A program made the position numbers and the translations under genes. Of a DNA stretch of 21,627 nucleotides, positions 14,119 through 21,620 are shown one piece after another. Location of the stretch: NCBI RefSeq assembly GCF_946480305.1, contig NZ_CAMLJQ010000058.1, positions 1 through 21,627 of the forward strand, given 5' to 3'. The notes under the pieces are model-generated. The model was not told the DNA's origin. It did not search any database and saw nothing but the letters and a program-made list of their open reading frames with translations. Position 1 is the first letter of the stretch; the number at the start of each line of letters is the position of its first letter. Origin of the DNA: an uncultured Caldimonas sp. (lineage in GTDB: Bacteria; Pseudomonadota; Gammaproteobacteria; Burkholderiales; Burkholderiaceae).

Positions 14119-14940
14119 TCACGGTGCCGCATGGGCGTTGGGGAAGAACAACTGCTCGCCGTTGATCTTGTACGCCGCGATGCTCGCCTGCCCCTGCGGC
14201 GACACGACCCAATCGACGAAAGCCTGGGCCCACTCGCGCTTCACGTGCGGGTGCCGGGTAGGGTTCACGACGATCACGCCGTACTGGTTGAACAGGCGCT
14301 TGTCGCCCTCGACCAGCACGGCAAGGTTGCCGCGGTTCTTGAACGAGAGCCAGGTGCCGCGGTCGGTGAGCGCGTAGGCGTCGGTGGACGACGCGATGTT
14401 CAGCGCGGGGCCCATGCCGCAGCCGCATTCCTTGTAGCCGCTCACCCTGCCGGCGGGCGTCTCGATGCCGGCGGCCTTCCAGTAACGCAGCTCGGCGGCG
14501 TGCGTGCCGCTCTTGTCGCCGCGCGAGACGAAGCCGGCGCTGCTGGCCGCCAGCTTGCCGAGCGCGGCCGTCACGTCGCGCCCCTTCACGCCGGCCGGGT
14601 CGGCCTGCGGGCCGACGATGACGAAATCGTTGTACATGACCGGGTGACGCTTGAGGCCGAAGCCTTCGGCCACGAATTTCTCCTCGGCGGCCTGGTCGTG
14701 CACGAACACCACGTCGGCATCGCCGCGCCGGCCCATGTCGAGCGCCTGCCCGGTGCCGAGCGCGACCACCCTCACGTCGATGCCGCTGGCGCGCTTGAAC
14801 GCAGGCAGCAGGTGGCCGAACAGGCCGGATTGCTCGGTCGACGTGGTGGAGGCCATCACGATGTGGCGCTCCTGCGCCCAGGCGGCGGCACTTGCGATCG
14901 ACAGCACGGCAACGATGAGCCAGGAGCGGATCAACGCCAC
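14119..14940 (-). CDS. tupA: Tungstate ABC transporter, periplasmic binding protein TupA
   Basis: The 273-residue product has a signal peptide of about 22 residues (ALIRSWLIVAVLSIASAAAWA, cleaved before QERHI). The mature start HIVMASTTSTEQSGLFGHLL carries the TTSTxxSGL motif that binds the oxyanion in TupA-type proteins. ALGTGQALDMGRRGDADVV, FVSRGDKSGTHAAELRYW and ALTDRGTWLSF are further family blocks. It would catch tungstate in the periplasm for TupB/TupC. The start is a GTG with AAAGGAG seven bases upstream and overlaps the end of tupC by ten bases, so translation is coupled. The tungstate preference over molybdate is inferred from the family and from the neighbouring tungsten enzyme. Confidence 0.87.
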   Translation of the reverse strand: MALIRSWLIVAVLSIASAAAWAQERHIVMASTTSTEQSGLFGHLLPAFKRASGIDVRVVALGTGQALDMGRRGDADVVFVHDQAAEEKFVAEGFGLKRHPVMYNDFVIVGPQADPAGVKGRDVTAALGKLAASSAGFVSRGDKSGTHAAELRYWKAAGIETPAGRVSGYKECGCGMGPALNIASSTDAYALTDRGTWLSFKNRGNLAVLVEGDKRLFNQYGVIVVNPTRHPHVKREWAQAFVDWVVSPQGQASIAAYKINGEQLFFPNAHAAP

Positions 14941-15692
14941 GGCAGTTCTCCTTTGAGGAAGAGTTCGGCCTCGCGAGGCAGCGGGCCGTTGAAGAAGTCG
15001 TCGCTGCTCACGTCGCACAGCACTCGCCCTTGCTCGAGATACAGCACACGTTGCGACAGGCGCTTGACCTGCCCGAGGTTGTGCGAGCTCATCACGATGG
15101 TCATGCCGGCCGCGGCGAACTCTTCGATCAGCGTTTCGACCTCGCGCTTGGCGGTGGGGTCGAGGCTGGCGGTGGGCTCGTCGAGCAACAGCAGCCCCGG
15201 CTGCAGGGCCCACGCGCGGGCAAGCGCCAGGCGCTGCTGCTGCCCGCCCGACAAGACGCGGCCGCCGCGCTGCGCCTCGCTGGCCAGCCCCACGCGCTGC
15301 AACGCCGCCTCGGCCCGCGCACGCCTCTGGGCACGCGGCACCCGCGCCAGGAACAGCGCCAGCTCGATGTTGGCGCGCGCGGAAAGCCGCAGCATGAAGG
15401 GCCGCTGGAACACCATGGCCTGGCGTACGGCCGCGTCGGCTGCGCGCGTGCCTTCGGCCAAGGGCGCCAGGCCGTGCAATGCCCGCAGCAGCGTGCTCTT
15501 GCCGCTGCCGTTGGCCCCGACGAGGGCCACCCGCTCGCCGGCCCGCACTTCGACGTCTGCCTGCTGCAACGCGACCTTGTGGCCGAAGCGCACGGTGGCT
15601 CCTTTGAGCGCCACCTGCACCGCCTGCCGCGCAGCAGGGCCCTGTGCGGCAGGCGACGCCGGCCCCGTTGCATGCAGGCCGGGGTGCTTCAT
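14931..15692 (-). CDS. tupC: Tungstate ABC transporter, ATP-binding protein TupC
   Basis: The 253-residue product is an ABC ATPase. Walker A is GANGSGKST (59-67), the signature is LSGGQ (147-151), Walker B is LLLLDEP (167-173), and the switch His is His204 in MSSHN. An N-terminal stretch of about 25 residues before the ATPase domain is Ala/Pro-rich and not conserved. It would power uptake through TupB. Its ATG overlaps the tupB stop in an ATGA arrangement, and its own end overlaps the tupA start. The open frame continues upstream of 15692 inside tupB, which I ignore. A C-terminal TOBE domain, common in ModC, is absent, as is usual for TupC. Confidence 0.87.
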   Translation of the reverse strand: MKHPGLHATGPASPAAQGPAARQAVQVALKGATVRFGHKVALQQADVEVRAGERVALVGANGSGKSTLLRALHGLAPLAEGTRAADAAVRQAMVFQRPFMLRLSARANIELALFLARVPRAQRRARAEAALQRVGLASEAQRGGRVLSGGQQQRLALARAWALQPGLLLLDEPTASLDPTAKREVETLIEEFAAAGMTIVMSSHNLGQVKRLSQRVLYLEQGRVLCDVSSDDFFNGPLPREAELFLKGELPWR

Positions 15693-16405
15693 GCCACCAC
15701 CGTTTCGTCGGCACGTGCGCGCCACTCACGCAGCATCGCGATGACCACGTTCAACACGAGCACGATGCCGAGCAGCACCGCGCCGAGGGCCAGCGCCAGC
15801 GGCAGGTCGCCCTTGCTCGTTTCCAGCGCGATGGCGGTGGTCATCACCCGGGTGACGCCGTCGATGTTGCCGCCGACGATCATCACGGCGCCCACTTCCG
15901 AGACGGCCCGGCCGAAGGCCGCGAGCGTCAGCGTGAGCAAGGCCATGCGCTCGTCCCACAGCAGCACGAGCGCGCACCACCAGCGGCTGGCACCGAGCGA
16001 GCGGAGCTGGTCGCCGTGGTCGCGCATCGCGTCTTCGATCGCCTGGCGCGACAACGCGGTGACGATGGGCAGCACCAGCACGGTCTGGGCAATGACCATC
16101 GCCTGCGGCGTGAACAGGATGCCGAACGACCCCAACGGCCCGGCGCGCGACAACAGCAGGTAGATCACCAGCCCCACCACCACGGAGGGCAGGGCCAGCA
16201 GCGTGTTGAGCACCACCAGCACGGCGCGGCGGCCGGGGAAGGCGCTCACCGCGATCCAGGCGCCGAGCAGCAGCCCCAGGCTGGCGCCGATCAGCGTGGC
16301 GGCTGCGCTGACGCCGATGGACAGCTGCGCGATCTGCAGCAATTGCGGATCGAGCGTGACGAGCAGGCGCAGGGTGCTGCTGAAAGCGTCGGTGAAGGAG
16401 TTCAT
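15689..16405 (-). CDS. tupB: Tungstate ABC transporter, permease TupB
   Basis: The 238-residue product is an inner-membrane permease with about five or six hydrophobic segments: QIAQLSIGVSAAATLIGASL, LLLGAWIAVSAF, AVLVVLNTLLALPSVVVGLV, VIAQTVLVLPIVTAL, MALLTLTLAAFGRAV and ALALGAVLLGIVLVLNVVIA. The cytoplasmic coupling loop includes DQLRSLGASRWWCAL, and the segment GRAVSEVGAVMIVGGNID is typical of TupB and related oxyanion permeases. It is the first gene of tupBCA, with a start 67 bp from the divergent regulator. The order B-C-A is different from the more common A-B-C. Confidence 0.86.
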   Translation of the reverse strand: MNSFTDAFSSTLRLLVTLDPQLLQIAQLSIGVSAAATLIGASLGLLLGAWIAVSAFPGRRAVLVVLNTLLALPSVVVGLVIYLLLSRAGPLGSFGILFTPQAMVIAQTVLVLPIVTALSRQAIEDAMRDHGDQLRSLGASRWWCALVLLWDERMALLTLTLAAFGRAVSEVGAVMIVGGNIDGVTRVMTTAIALETSKGDLPLALALGAVLLGIVLVLNVVIAMLREWRARADETVVA

Positions 16406-16472
16406 TGCCTGACATGCAAGACGGCGACGGCTATCCTAGGCGCGCCTTCGGCAACAAGCGATATGAACGCGC
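16406..16472. promoter_or_regulatory. Divergent promoter region of tupBCA and its regulator
   Basis: The 67-bp gap must hold promoters for both sides. A perfect 10-bp palindrome AGGCGCGCCT lies at 16438-16447, near the middle, and is the best operator candidate. CTATC (16431-16435) and GATAT further right (from about 16460) form a loose outer inverted repeat. The palindrome is seen; regulator binding is inferred. Confidence 0.35.
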
Positions 16473-17567
16473 ATGCATAGGATCCACCTGAGCTACACGC
16501 TGGGCAACGATGCGTCGGCACCCGAGGGCCTGCAGCACCCGTTGCTGCAGTTGCTCGGCGCCATTCACCGCAGCGGCTCGATCTCGGCCGCGGCGCGTGA
16601 GGTGAACCTGTCGTACCGGCATGTGTGGGGCGAGTTGAAGCGCTGGGAGCAGACGCTGGGACAGCCGCTGGTCGTGTGGGCCAAGGGGCAGCGTGCGCAG
16701 CTCGCGCCTTTCGGCGAGAAGCTGCTGTGGGCGGAGCGGCGCGCGCTCGCGCGGCTGGCACCACAGGTGGAGGCGCTGCGCAGCGAACTGGAGCGTGCGT
16801 TCGCGGTGGCCTTCGATCCCCACGCGGCGGTGCTGACGCTGTACGCCAGCCACGATACGGCCCTGCCGCGCTTGCGCGAGATGGCGGCCACGCAGCACAA
16901 CCTGCATCTCGACATTCAATTCACCGGCAGCGTGGACGCGTTGGCCGCCTTGAGCGAGGGCCGCTGCGCGTTGGCGGGTTTTCATGCGCTGGTGCAGTCG
17001 CCGTTGCGTTCGCCCACGGCCCGCGTGTACCGGCCCATGCTGAAACCGGGCGTGCACAAGCTGCTCGGGTTCGCGCAGCGTGCACAAGGGCTGATCCTGC
17101 CGGCCGGCAATCCGCTGGGCCTGCAATCGCTGGCCGACCTCACCCGGCCCGGCCTGCGCTTCGCGAACCGTCAGCGCGGCACCGGCACCCGCGTGGTGCT
17201 GGAGCAGTTGCTGGCAACACAGCGGGTGGCGGCATCGTCCATCGGCACCTGGGAGCGGGCCGAGCCTTCGCACGAAGCGGCTGCCGAAGCCGTGGCGAGC
17301 GGCAGCGCCGATGCGGCCTTCGGCATCGAGCCGGCGGCGCGCAGACGCGGGCTTGCGTTCCTGCCGCTCGCGCAGGAGCAGTACTTTCTGGTGACGCTGC
17401 GATCGCAGCTGGAGCAACCGGAGCTGCTGCGCCTGCGCGGCGTGTTGCGCAGCGAGGCCTGGCAACAGGCCTTGGCTGCACTGCCGGGCTATGCGCCGGC
17501 GCGCAGCGGCGAAGTGCTCTCGCTGCGGCAGGTGCTGCCGTGGTGGAGCTACCGCAAGCCGAAGTAG
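16473..17567 (+). CDS. ModE-type HTH regulator with periplasmic-binding-protein domain
   Basis: The 364-residue product begins with a ModE/LysR-type winged helix-turn-helix, about residues 20-85 (LLQLLGAIHRSGSISAAARE, then LSYRHVWGELKRWEQTLGQP). Residues about 105-345 form a PBP-like (COG1910) domain that in such regulators binds a small ligand: VLTLYASHDTALP, GFHALVQSP, LADLTRPGLRFANRQRGTGT, AVASGSADAAFGIEPAA. It has no signal peptide. It lies 67 bp from the divergent tupB and is convergent with senA (13 bp between stops). It probably senses tungstate or molybdate and controls tupBCA. It differs from classical ModE, which uses TOBE (Di-MOP) domains for oxyanion sensing. The ligand is inferred from context. 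Confidence 0.82.
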   Translation: MHRIHLSYTLGNDASAPEGLQHPLLQLLGAIHRSGSISAAAREVNLSYRHVWGELKRWEQTLGQPLVVWAKGQRAQLAPFGEKLLWAERRALARLAPQVEALRSELERAFAVAFDPHAAVLTLYASHDTALPRLREMAATQHNLHLDIQFTGSVDALAALSEGRCALAGFHALVQSPLRSPTARVYRPMLKPGVHKLLGFAQRAQGLILPAGNPLGLQSLADLTRPGLRFANRQRGTGTRVVLEQLLATQRVAASSIGTWERAEPSHEAAAEAVASGSADAAFGIEPAARRRGLAFLPLAQEQYFLVTLRSQLEQPELLRLRGVLRSEAWQQALAALPGYAPARSGEVLSLRQVLPWWSYRKPK

Positions 17568-17580
17568 GCGGCCGACGCAG

Positions 17581-18753
17581 CTACATCGCGCAGGAGCGGA
17601 AGCCGCAGAAGATGTCGTCGCGCTCGGGGCGATAGAAGTTGCGGTACTTCGCGTGCTTCATGCGCGGGCGGGTGGCGAAGGAGCCGCCGCGCAGCACGCG
17701 GTGGGTGTTGAACCAGGGCTGCGAGTAGTCGGCGTAGGGGTCGGGTTCGAAGCCGGCATAGGGCTCGAAGCGGTTGGCCGTCCACTCCCACACTTCGCCC
17801 CAGCGGAAGCCGCCGCGCGCGCCGGTGCTGGCCGCCACTTCCCACTCGGCCTCGGTGGGCAGGCGGCGGCCGGCCCAGCGGCACCAGGCCTGCGCCTCAT
17901 GCCAGTTGACGTGCATCACCGGGGTGTTGAGTGCGGCCCGCACCAGCGCGTCGCCACGCTGCACCAGCACGCCGTGGCGCACCTGCTCGACATGCCGTGG
18001 GGCGCGCCGGCCGCTGCCCTGCACCCAGGCCCAGCCTTCGGCCGACCACCACAGCGGTTCGTCGTAACCGCCGTCTTCGATGAACTCGATGTACTGCGCC
18101 CACGTGACGGGTTGCGCGTCGATCTCGAACTCGGGCACGCGCAGCTCGTGCGCCCACTTCTCGTTGTCGAACACGAAGCCCTCGCCGAGCTCGCTGCCGA
18201 GCTTCCAGCGCGTGGCCGGCACGCCGACCGCGGGGCGCTGCGCGACCGGTATCGGCCAGGGCAGCTCGGGCATCGGCAGACCGAGCGTCTGTGCCATGTA
18301 GGCAAAGGCTTCGGCGTGCATGTCTTCATGGAAGAGCGCGAGGCGGAAGAAGTAGAGGGCGTCGTCGGTCTCGGGCGTGTGCACGAGCAGGTCGAGCGTG
18401 GATTCGAGCGTTTCGACGAGATAGGCGCGGGTGGCCTCGGCATCGGGCAGGTCGAGGTGCCAGCGTTCGTCGTGCGGCACGTGGGTGGAGTCGTAGAGCG
18501 CGTCGGCACGCGGCTCGATCGAGGCCAGCCGCGGGCGGGTGCGGTCGGCGGCCGGGCCGCGGTGGCGCTCCATGTTGCGGCCGATCCAGAACTCCTGGAA
18601 CCAGCCCACGTGACCCAGTTCCCACAGCGGCGGGTTCAGCTCGTGGGATTGCGGCACCTCGAGCATCGGCTCGTACACGGCGAAGCGATGCAACGTACAG
18701 TTGCGGCTGTCGATGAGGGCCAGCGACAGCAGGTCGCGCCCGCTGCGACGCAT
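17581..18753 (-). CDS. senA: Selenoneine synthase SenA (EgtB-like)
   Basis: The 390-residue product is an EgtB-type non-haem iron sulfoxide/selenoxide synthase. The N-terminal DinB-like domain (about 1-165) has the iron ligands: His48 in WELGHVGWFQEFW and His142/His146 in FHEDMHAE. The C-terminal FGE-like domain (about 180-390) shows NTPVMHVNWHEAQAWCRWAG, RLPTEAEWEVAAS, HRVLRGGSFATRPR and RNFYRPERDDIFCGFRSC. SenA joins hercynine to a selenosugar, giving the C-Se bond of selenoneine. I call it SenA and not EgtB because senB and a selD gene are adjacent. The start at 18753 is chosen from conserved sequence (DLLSLALIDSRNCTLHRF); the frame is open to 19020. Its start is only 13 bp from senB. Confidence 0.88.
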   Translation of the reverse strand: MRRSGRDLLSLALIDSRNCTLHRFAVYEPMLEVPQSHELNPPLWELGHVGWFQEFWIGRNMERHRGPAADRTRPRLASIEPRADALYDSTHVPHDERWHLDLPDAEATRAYLVETLESTLDLLVHTPETDDALYFFRLALFHEDMHAEAFAYMAQTLGLPMPELPWPIPVAQRPAVGVPATRWKLGSELGEGFVFDNEKWAHELRVPEFEIDAQPVTWAQYIEFIEDGGYDEPLWWSAEGWAWVQGSGRRAPRHVEQVRHGVLVQRGDALVRAALNTPVMHVNWHEAQAWCRWAGRRLPTEAEWEVAASTGARGGFRWGEVWEWTANRFEPYAGFEPDPYADYSQPWFNTHRVLRGGSFATRPRMKHAKYRNFYRPERDDIFCGFRSCAM

Positions 18754-18766
18754 TTCAGGCGTATCG

Positions 18767-19744
18767 ATGTCCACCTCTGCTGCACCTTCGGTCGTGATCG
18801 TGAGCCCGTCGCTGGCGCAGGCCAACAACGGCAATTGGCGTACAGCGTACCGCTGGTCGCGGTTCCTGGGCGCGCATTGTCGCACCCGCATCGTGACCGA
18901 ATGGACAGGAGAAACCTGCGATCTGCTGATCGCGCTGCACGCGCGCAAGTCCGCCGCCTCGATGGTGCGGATTGCCACGGAACAAGCCCACACCCCGCGC
19001 GTGCTGGTGCTCACCGGCACCGACCTCTACCGCGACCTGCAATTCGACGAAAGCGCCGGCCGCTCGGCCGAACTGGCCACGCGGCTGGTGGTGCTGCAGG
19101 AGCGCGCCCCGGCCGCACTGCCGCCCGAGCTGCGCGCGAAGTGCGAGGTGATCTACCAGTCCGCCCCGCGCCTGCAAGCGTGGCCGGTGCCGCAGCGCCG
19201 GCTGCGCGTGGTGCAGGTCGGGCATCTGCGCGACGAGAAAGACCCGCTCGCTTTCATGCTCGCCGCCCAACGCCTCGGCTTGCGGCCCGACATCCGCTTC
19301 GAGCAGATCGGCGAAGCGCTGGACGACATGCAACGCGTGGCGGCCCAGGCTTGCGTGCAGACGCAGCCCCATTACCGCTGGCTCGGCAATCTGTCGCATC
19401 CGATGGTGCGGCAGCGCATCCGGCGCGCACAGGTGCTGGTGAACAGCTCGCGCATGGAAGGCGGCGCGCAGGTGATCGCGGAAGCCGTGCAATCGGGCAC
19501 CGCGGTACTGGCCTCGAGGGTGGACGGCAACGTCGGCATGCTCGGCGACGACTACGCTGGCTACTTCGAGCTGGGCGACGACGTGGCGCTGTGCCGGCTG
19601 ATCGAGCAGTGCCGCGACGAGCCGGGTTTTCTGGCGCGCTTGCGCGAGCAAGGCCGTGAGCGCAGCGCGCTGTTCGAGCCGGCCGAGGAAGAGCGCCGCG
19701 TCCTACACTTGGTCCGATCCCTTCTGAACACTCCCTCAAGATGA
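18767..19744 (+). CDS. senB: Selenosugar synthase SenB (glycosyltransferase family 4-like)
   Basis: The 325-residue product is a GT-B glycosyltransferase of the type found with SenA and SelD (TIGR04348-like). It starts MSTSAAPSVVIVSPSLAQAN, with NGNWRTAYRWSRFL as an acceptor-side motif. VVQVGHLRDEKDPLAFMLA (148-166) and SSRMEGGAQVIAEAVQSG (227-244) are the nucleotide-sugar-binding region. SenB joins selenophosphate to a UDP-sugar to make a selenosugar. The ATG at 18767 has a weak AGG site; the frame is open further to 18701 inside senA. The stop overlaps the selD start by four bases (ATGA), so translation is coupled. Confidence 0.87.
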   Translation: MSTSAAPSVVIVSPSLAQANNGNWRTAYRWSRFLGAHCRTRIVTEWTGETCDLLIALHARKSAASMVRIATEQAHTPRVLVLTGTDLYRDLQFDESAGRSAELATRLVVLQERAPAALPPELRAKCEVIYQSAPRLQAWPVPQRRLRVVQVGHLRDEKDPLAFMLAAQRLGLRPDIRFEQIGEALDDMQRVAAQACVQTQPHYRWLGNLSHPMVRQRIRRAQVLVNSSRMEGGAQVIAEAVQSGTAVLASRVDGNVGMLGDDYAGYFELGDDVALCRLIEQCRDEPGFLARLREQGRERSALFEPAEEERRVLHLVRSLLNTPSR

Positions 19745-20802
19745 ACGCTCCCTCCCCTGATGTGGCCGTGCCGCGGCTCACGTCCCTGTCTCACGGTGGC
19801 GGCTGCGGCTGCAAGATCGCGCCCGGCGTGCTGTCGGAGATTCTCAAGAACAGCACCGGGTTGCCGGTGCCTCCGGCGCTGCTGGTCGGCATCGAAACCG
19901 CCGACGATGCGGCCGTCTACCAGCTCAATGACGAACAGGCACTGATCGCGACGACCGACTTCTTCATGCCCATCGTCGACGACCCGTACGACTTCGGTCG
20001 CATCGCCGCGACGAACGCGATCTCCGACGTGTACGCGATGGGCGGCAAGCCCATCATGGCGCTGGCGCTGGTGGGCATGCCGATCAACGTGCTGCCGCTC
20101 GACGTGATCGGCCGCATCCTCAAGGGCGGCGAAAGCGTGTGCGCCGAGGCCGGCATACCGATCGCCGGCGGGCACACGATCGATTCGGTGGAGCCGATCT
20201 ACGGCCTCGTGGTGATGGGGCTGGTGCACCCTTCGAGGGTGAAGCGCAATGCAGACGCCAAACCCGGCGACGTGCTGGTGCTGGGCAAGCCCCTGGGCGT
20301 GGGGGTGCTGTCGGCCGCGCTGAAGAAGGAGCGCCTGGGCGACGAAGGCTATCGGCAGATGATCGCCAGCACGACGAAGCTGAACACGCCGGGACCCGAA
20401 CTGGCCGAGCTGGCCGGCGTGCATGCGCTGACCGACGTGACCGGCTTCGGCCTGGCCGGCCACGGGCTGGAGCTGGCGCGGGGCGCCAAGGCAACGGTGC
20501 AGATCGACTGGGCCAGGGTGCCGCTGCTGCCCGGTGTGCGTGAACTCGCGTCGCAAGGCCTCGTCACCGGTGCATCGGGGCGCAACTGGACGAGCTATGG
20601 CGAGCAGGTGCAGTTGCCCGAAGGGTTTGCCGCGGCCGACCGGGCACTGTTGACCGATCCGCAGACGAGTGGCGGGCTGCTGGTGTCATGCGCGCCCGAA
20701 GCCGCCGAGCGCGTGTTGCAGGTGTTCCGCCAGCGCGGCTTCGAGACGGCTGCGGTGGTCGGCTCGGTGGCCGAAGGGCCGGCGCGCCTGGTCGTGCGCT
20801 GA
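19741..20802 (+). CDS. selD: Selenide, water dikinase SelD (SenC of the selenoneine cluster)
   Basis: The 353-residue product makes selenophosphate from selenide and ATP. The active-site motif is SHGGGCGCK (17-25); Cys22 matches the catalytic Cys17 of E. coli SelD and Lys25 matches Lys20. It is Cys, not selenocysteine. Other family blocks are ATTDFFMPIVDDPYDFGRIA, NAISDVYAMGGKPIMAL, AGGHTIDSVEPIYGL, LTDVTGFGLAGHG and LLTDPQTSGGLL. In this cluster it would feed SenB, hence senC in the selenoneine literature. Whether the genome also has a separate selD for selenoproteins cannot be told from this window. Length is typical of SelD (about 345-350). It overlaps senB and lies four bases before the GNAT gene. 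Confidence 0.93.
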   Translation: MNAPSPDVAVPRLTSLSHGGGCGCKIAPGVLSEILKNSTGLPVPPALLVGIETADDAAVYQLNDEQALIATTDFFMPIVDDPYDFGRIAATNAISDVYAMGGKPIMALALVGMPINVLPLDVIGRILKGGESVCAEAGIPIAGGHTIDSVEPIYGLVVMGLVHPSRVKRNADAKPGDVLVLGKPLGVGVLSAALKKERLGDEGYRQMIASTTKLNTPGPELAELAGVHALTDVTGFGLAGHGLELARGAKATVQIDWARVPLLPGVRELASQGLVTGASGRNWTSYGEQVQLPEGFAAADRALLTDPQTSGGLLVSCAPEAAERVLQVFRQRGFETAAVVGSVAEGPARLVVR

Positions 20803-20806
20803 AGCC

Positions 20807-21376
20807 GTGACCTGGGCGCCTGCGGCGGTGCAGCCGCCGATCGAGTTCGATACGGAACGGCTGCGCCTGCGATGCTGGAAAGACGAGGACCGCGCCCCGT
20901 TTGCCGCGTTGAACGCCGACCCGCGTGTGATGGAGTTCTTTCCGTCCACGTTGGGCCGCGAGCAAAGCGATGCGGCCGTGGACCGCGTGCAGGCGCACTT
21001 CGCGCAACGCGGCTGGGGCTTCTGGGCGGCCGAATTGAAGGCTTCGGCTCAGTTCATCGGGTTCGTCGGGTTGAACGTTCCTGCGGTAGAACTGCCCTGC
21101 TCGCCGTGCGTGGAAATCGGTTGGCGGCTCGCTGCGGCCCACTGGGGCCGGGGCTACGCCACCGAAGCGGCGCGTGCAGCCTTGCGCGTGGGTTTCGACC
21201 GGCTGGGGCTGGATGAGATCGTGTCGTTCACCGCGCTGGCGAACCTGCGTTCACAGGCCGTGATGGAGCGGCTGGGAATGCAACGCGATGCACAGACCTT
21301 CGAACACCCTGCCGTTGCGGCCGGGCATGCGCTGCGGGAGCATTGCCTGTACCGGCTGCGCCGCTCGGCGAACTGA
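20807..21376 (+). CDS. GNAT-family N-acetyltransferase (RimJ/RimL-like)
   Basis: The 189-residue product carries the RimJ/RimL-type layout: FDTERLRLRCWKDEDRAPF near the start, FIGFVGLNVP, then EIGWRLAAAHWGRGYATEAA with the acetyl-CoA loop GRGYAT, and ANLRSQAVMERLGMQRDAQT near the end. It would transfer an acetyl group to an amine; the substrate is unknown. A GTG at 20807, four bases after the selD stop, is the earliest start; a GTG at 20828 would give 182 residues. Its place at the end of senB-selD suggests co-transcription, but no link to selenoneine is established; it may be a passenger. Confidence 0.82.
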   Translation: MTWAPAAVQPPIEFDTERLRLRCWKDEDRAPFAALNADPRVMEFFPSTLGREQSDAAVDRVQAHFAQRGWGFWAAELKASAQFIGFVGLNVPAVELPCSPCVEIGWRLAAAHWGRGYATEAARAALRVGFDRLGLDEIVSFTALANLRSQAVMERLGMQRDAQTFEHPAVAAGHALREHCLYRLRRSAN

Positions 21377-21384
21377 GCGCCGCG

Positions 21385-21620
21385 CTCATTCCCGCTCGAT
21401 GACCGCGAATGCCGAGTGGTTGTGCCGGGGTACCGTCCAGCCATCGTCGGCGCGTGCGCGCCGGCACGGCCCGGCGGCCGTGCTCATTCGCGCTCGATGA
21501 CCGCGAATGCCGAGTGGTTGTGCCGGGGTACCGTCCAGCCATCGTCGGCGCGTGCGCGCCGGCACGGCCCGGCGGCCGTGCTCATTCGCGCTCGATGACC
21601 GCGAATGCCGAGTGGTTGTG
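21385..21620. repeat. 98-bp tandem repeat, 2.4 copies
   Basis: Units start at 21385, 21483 and 21581 (exact 98-bp period). The first two are full, the third stops after 40 bases at 21620. Only one difference is seen (21392, C against G). Each unit holds 40 bases that match the 3' end of a minus-strand gene plus a 58-base GC-rich spacer. The spacer has two inverted repeats: CGGCGCG-TG-CGCGCCG and CACGGC-6-GCCGTG. The 98-bp period is not a multiple of three. Reading the full copies on the minus strand gives GWTVPRHNHSAFAVIERE before a stop. Confidence 0.9.

Noticed and set aside
14119..15729. A 536-residue protein joining tupA with an upstream extension
   Set aside because: The extension lies over tupC in another frame and reads as Arg/Ala-rich noise. 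The GTG at 14940 with AAAGGAG and the signal peptide mark the real start.
17581..18753. EgtB (ergothioneine synthase) for the minus-strand gene
   Set aside because: Sequence alone would allow EgtB, but senB and selD next to it are the hallmark of SenA. No gamma-glutamylcysteine or EgtC/EgtE genes are nearby.
19741..20802. Selenocysteine-coding TGA in selD
   Set aside because: The active-site codon at residue 22 is TGC (Cys); there is no internal TGA.
21385..21620. CRISPR array
   Set aside because: The repeats are direct with no unique spacers; the whole 98-bp unit is repeated.
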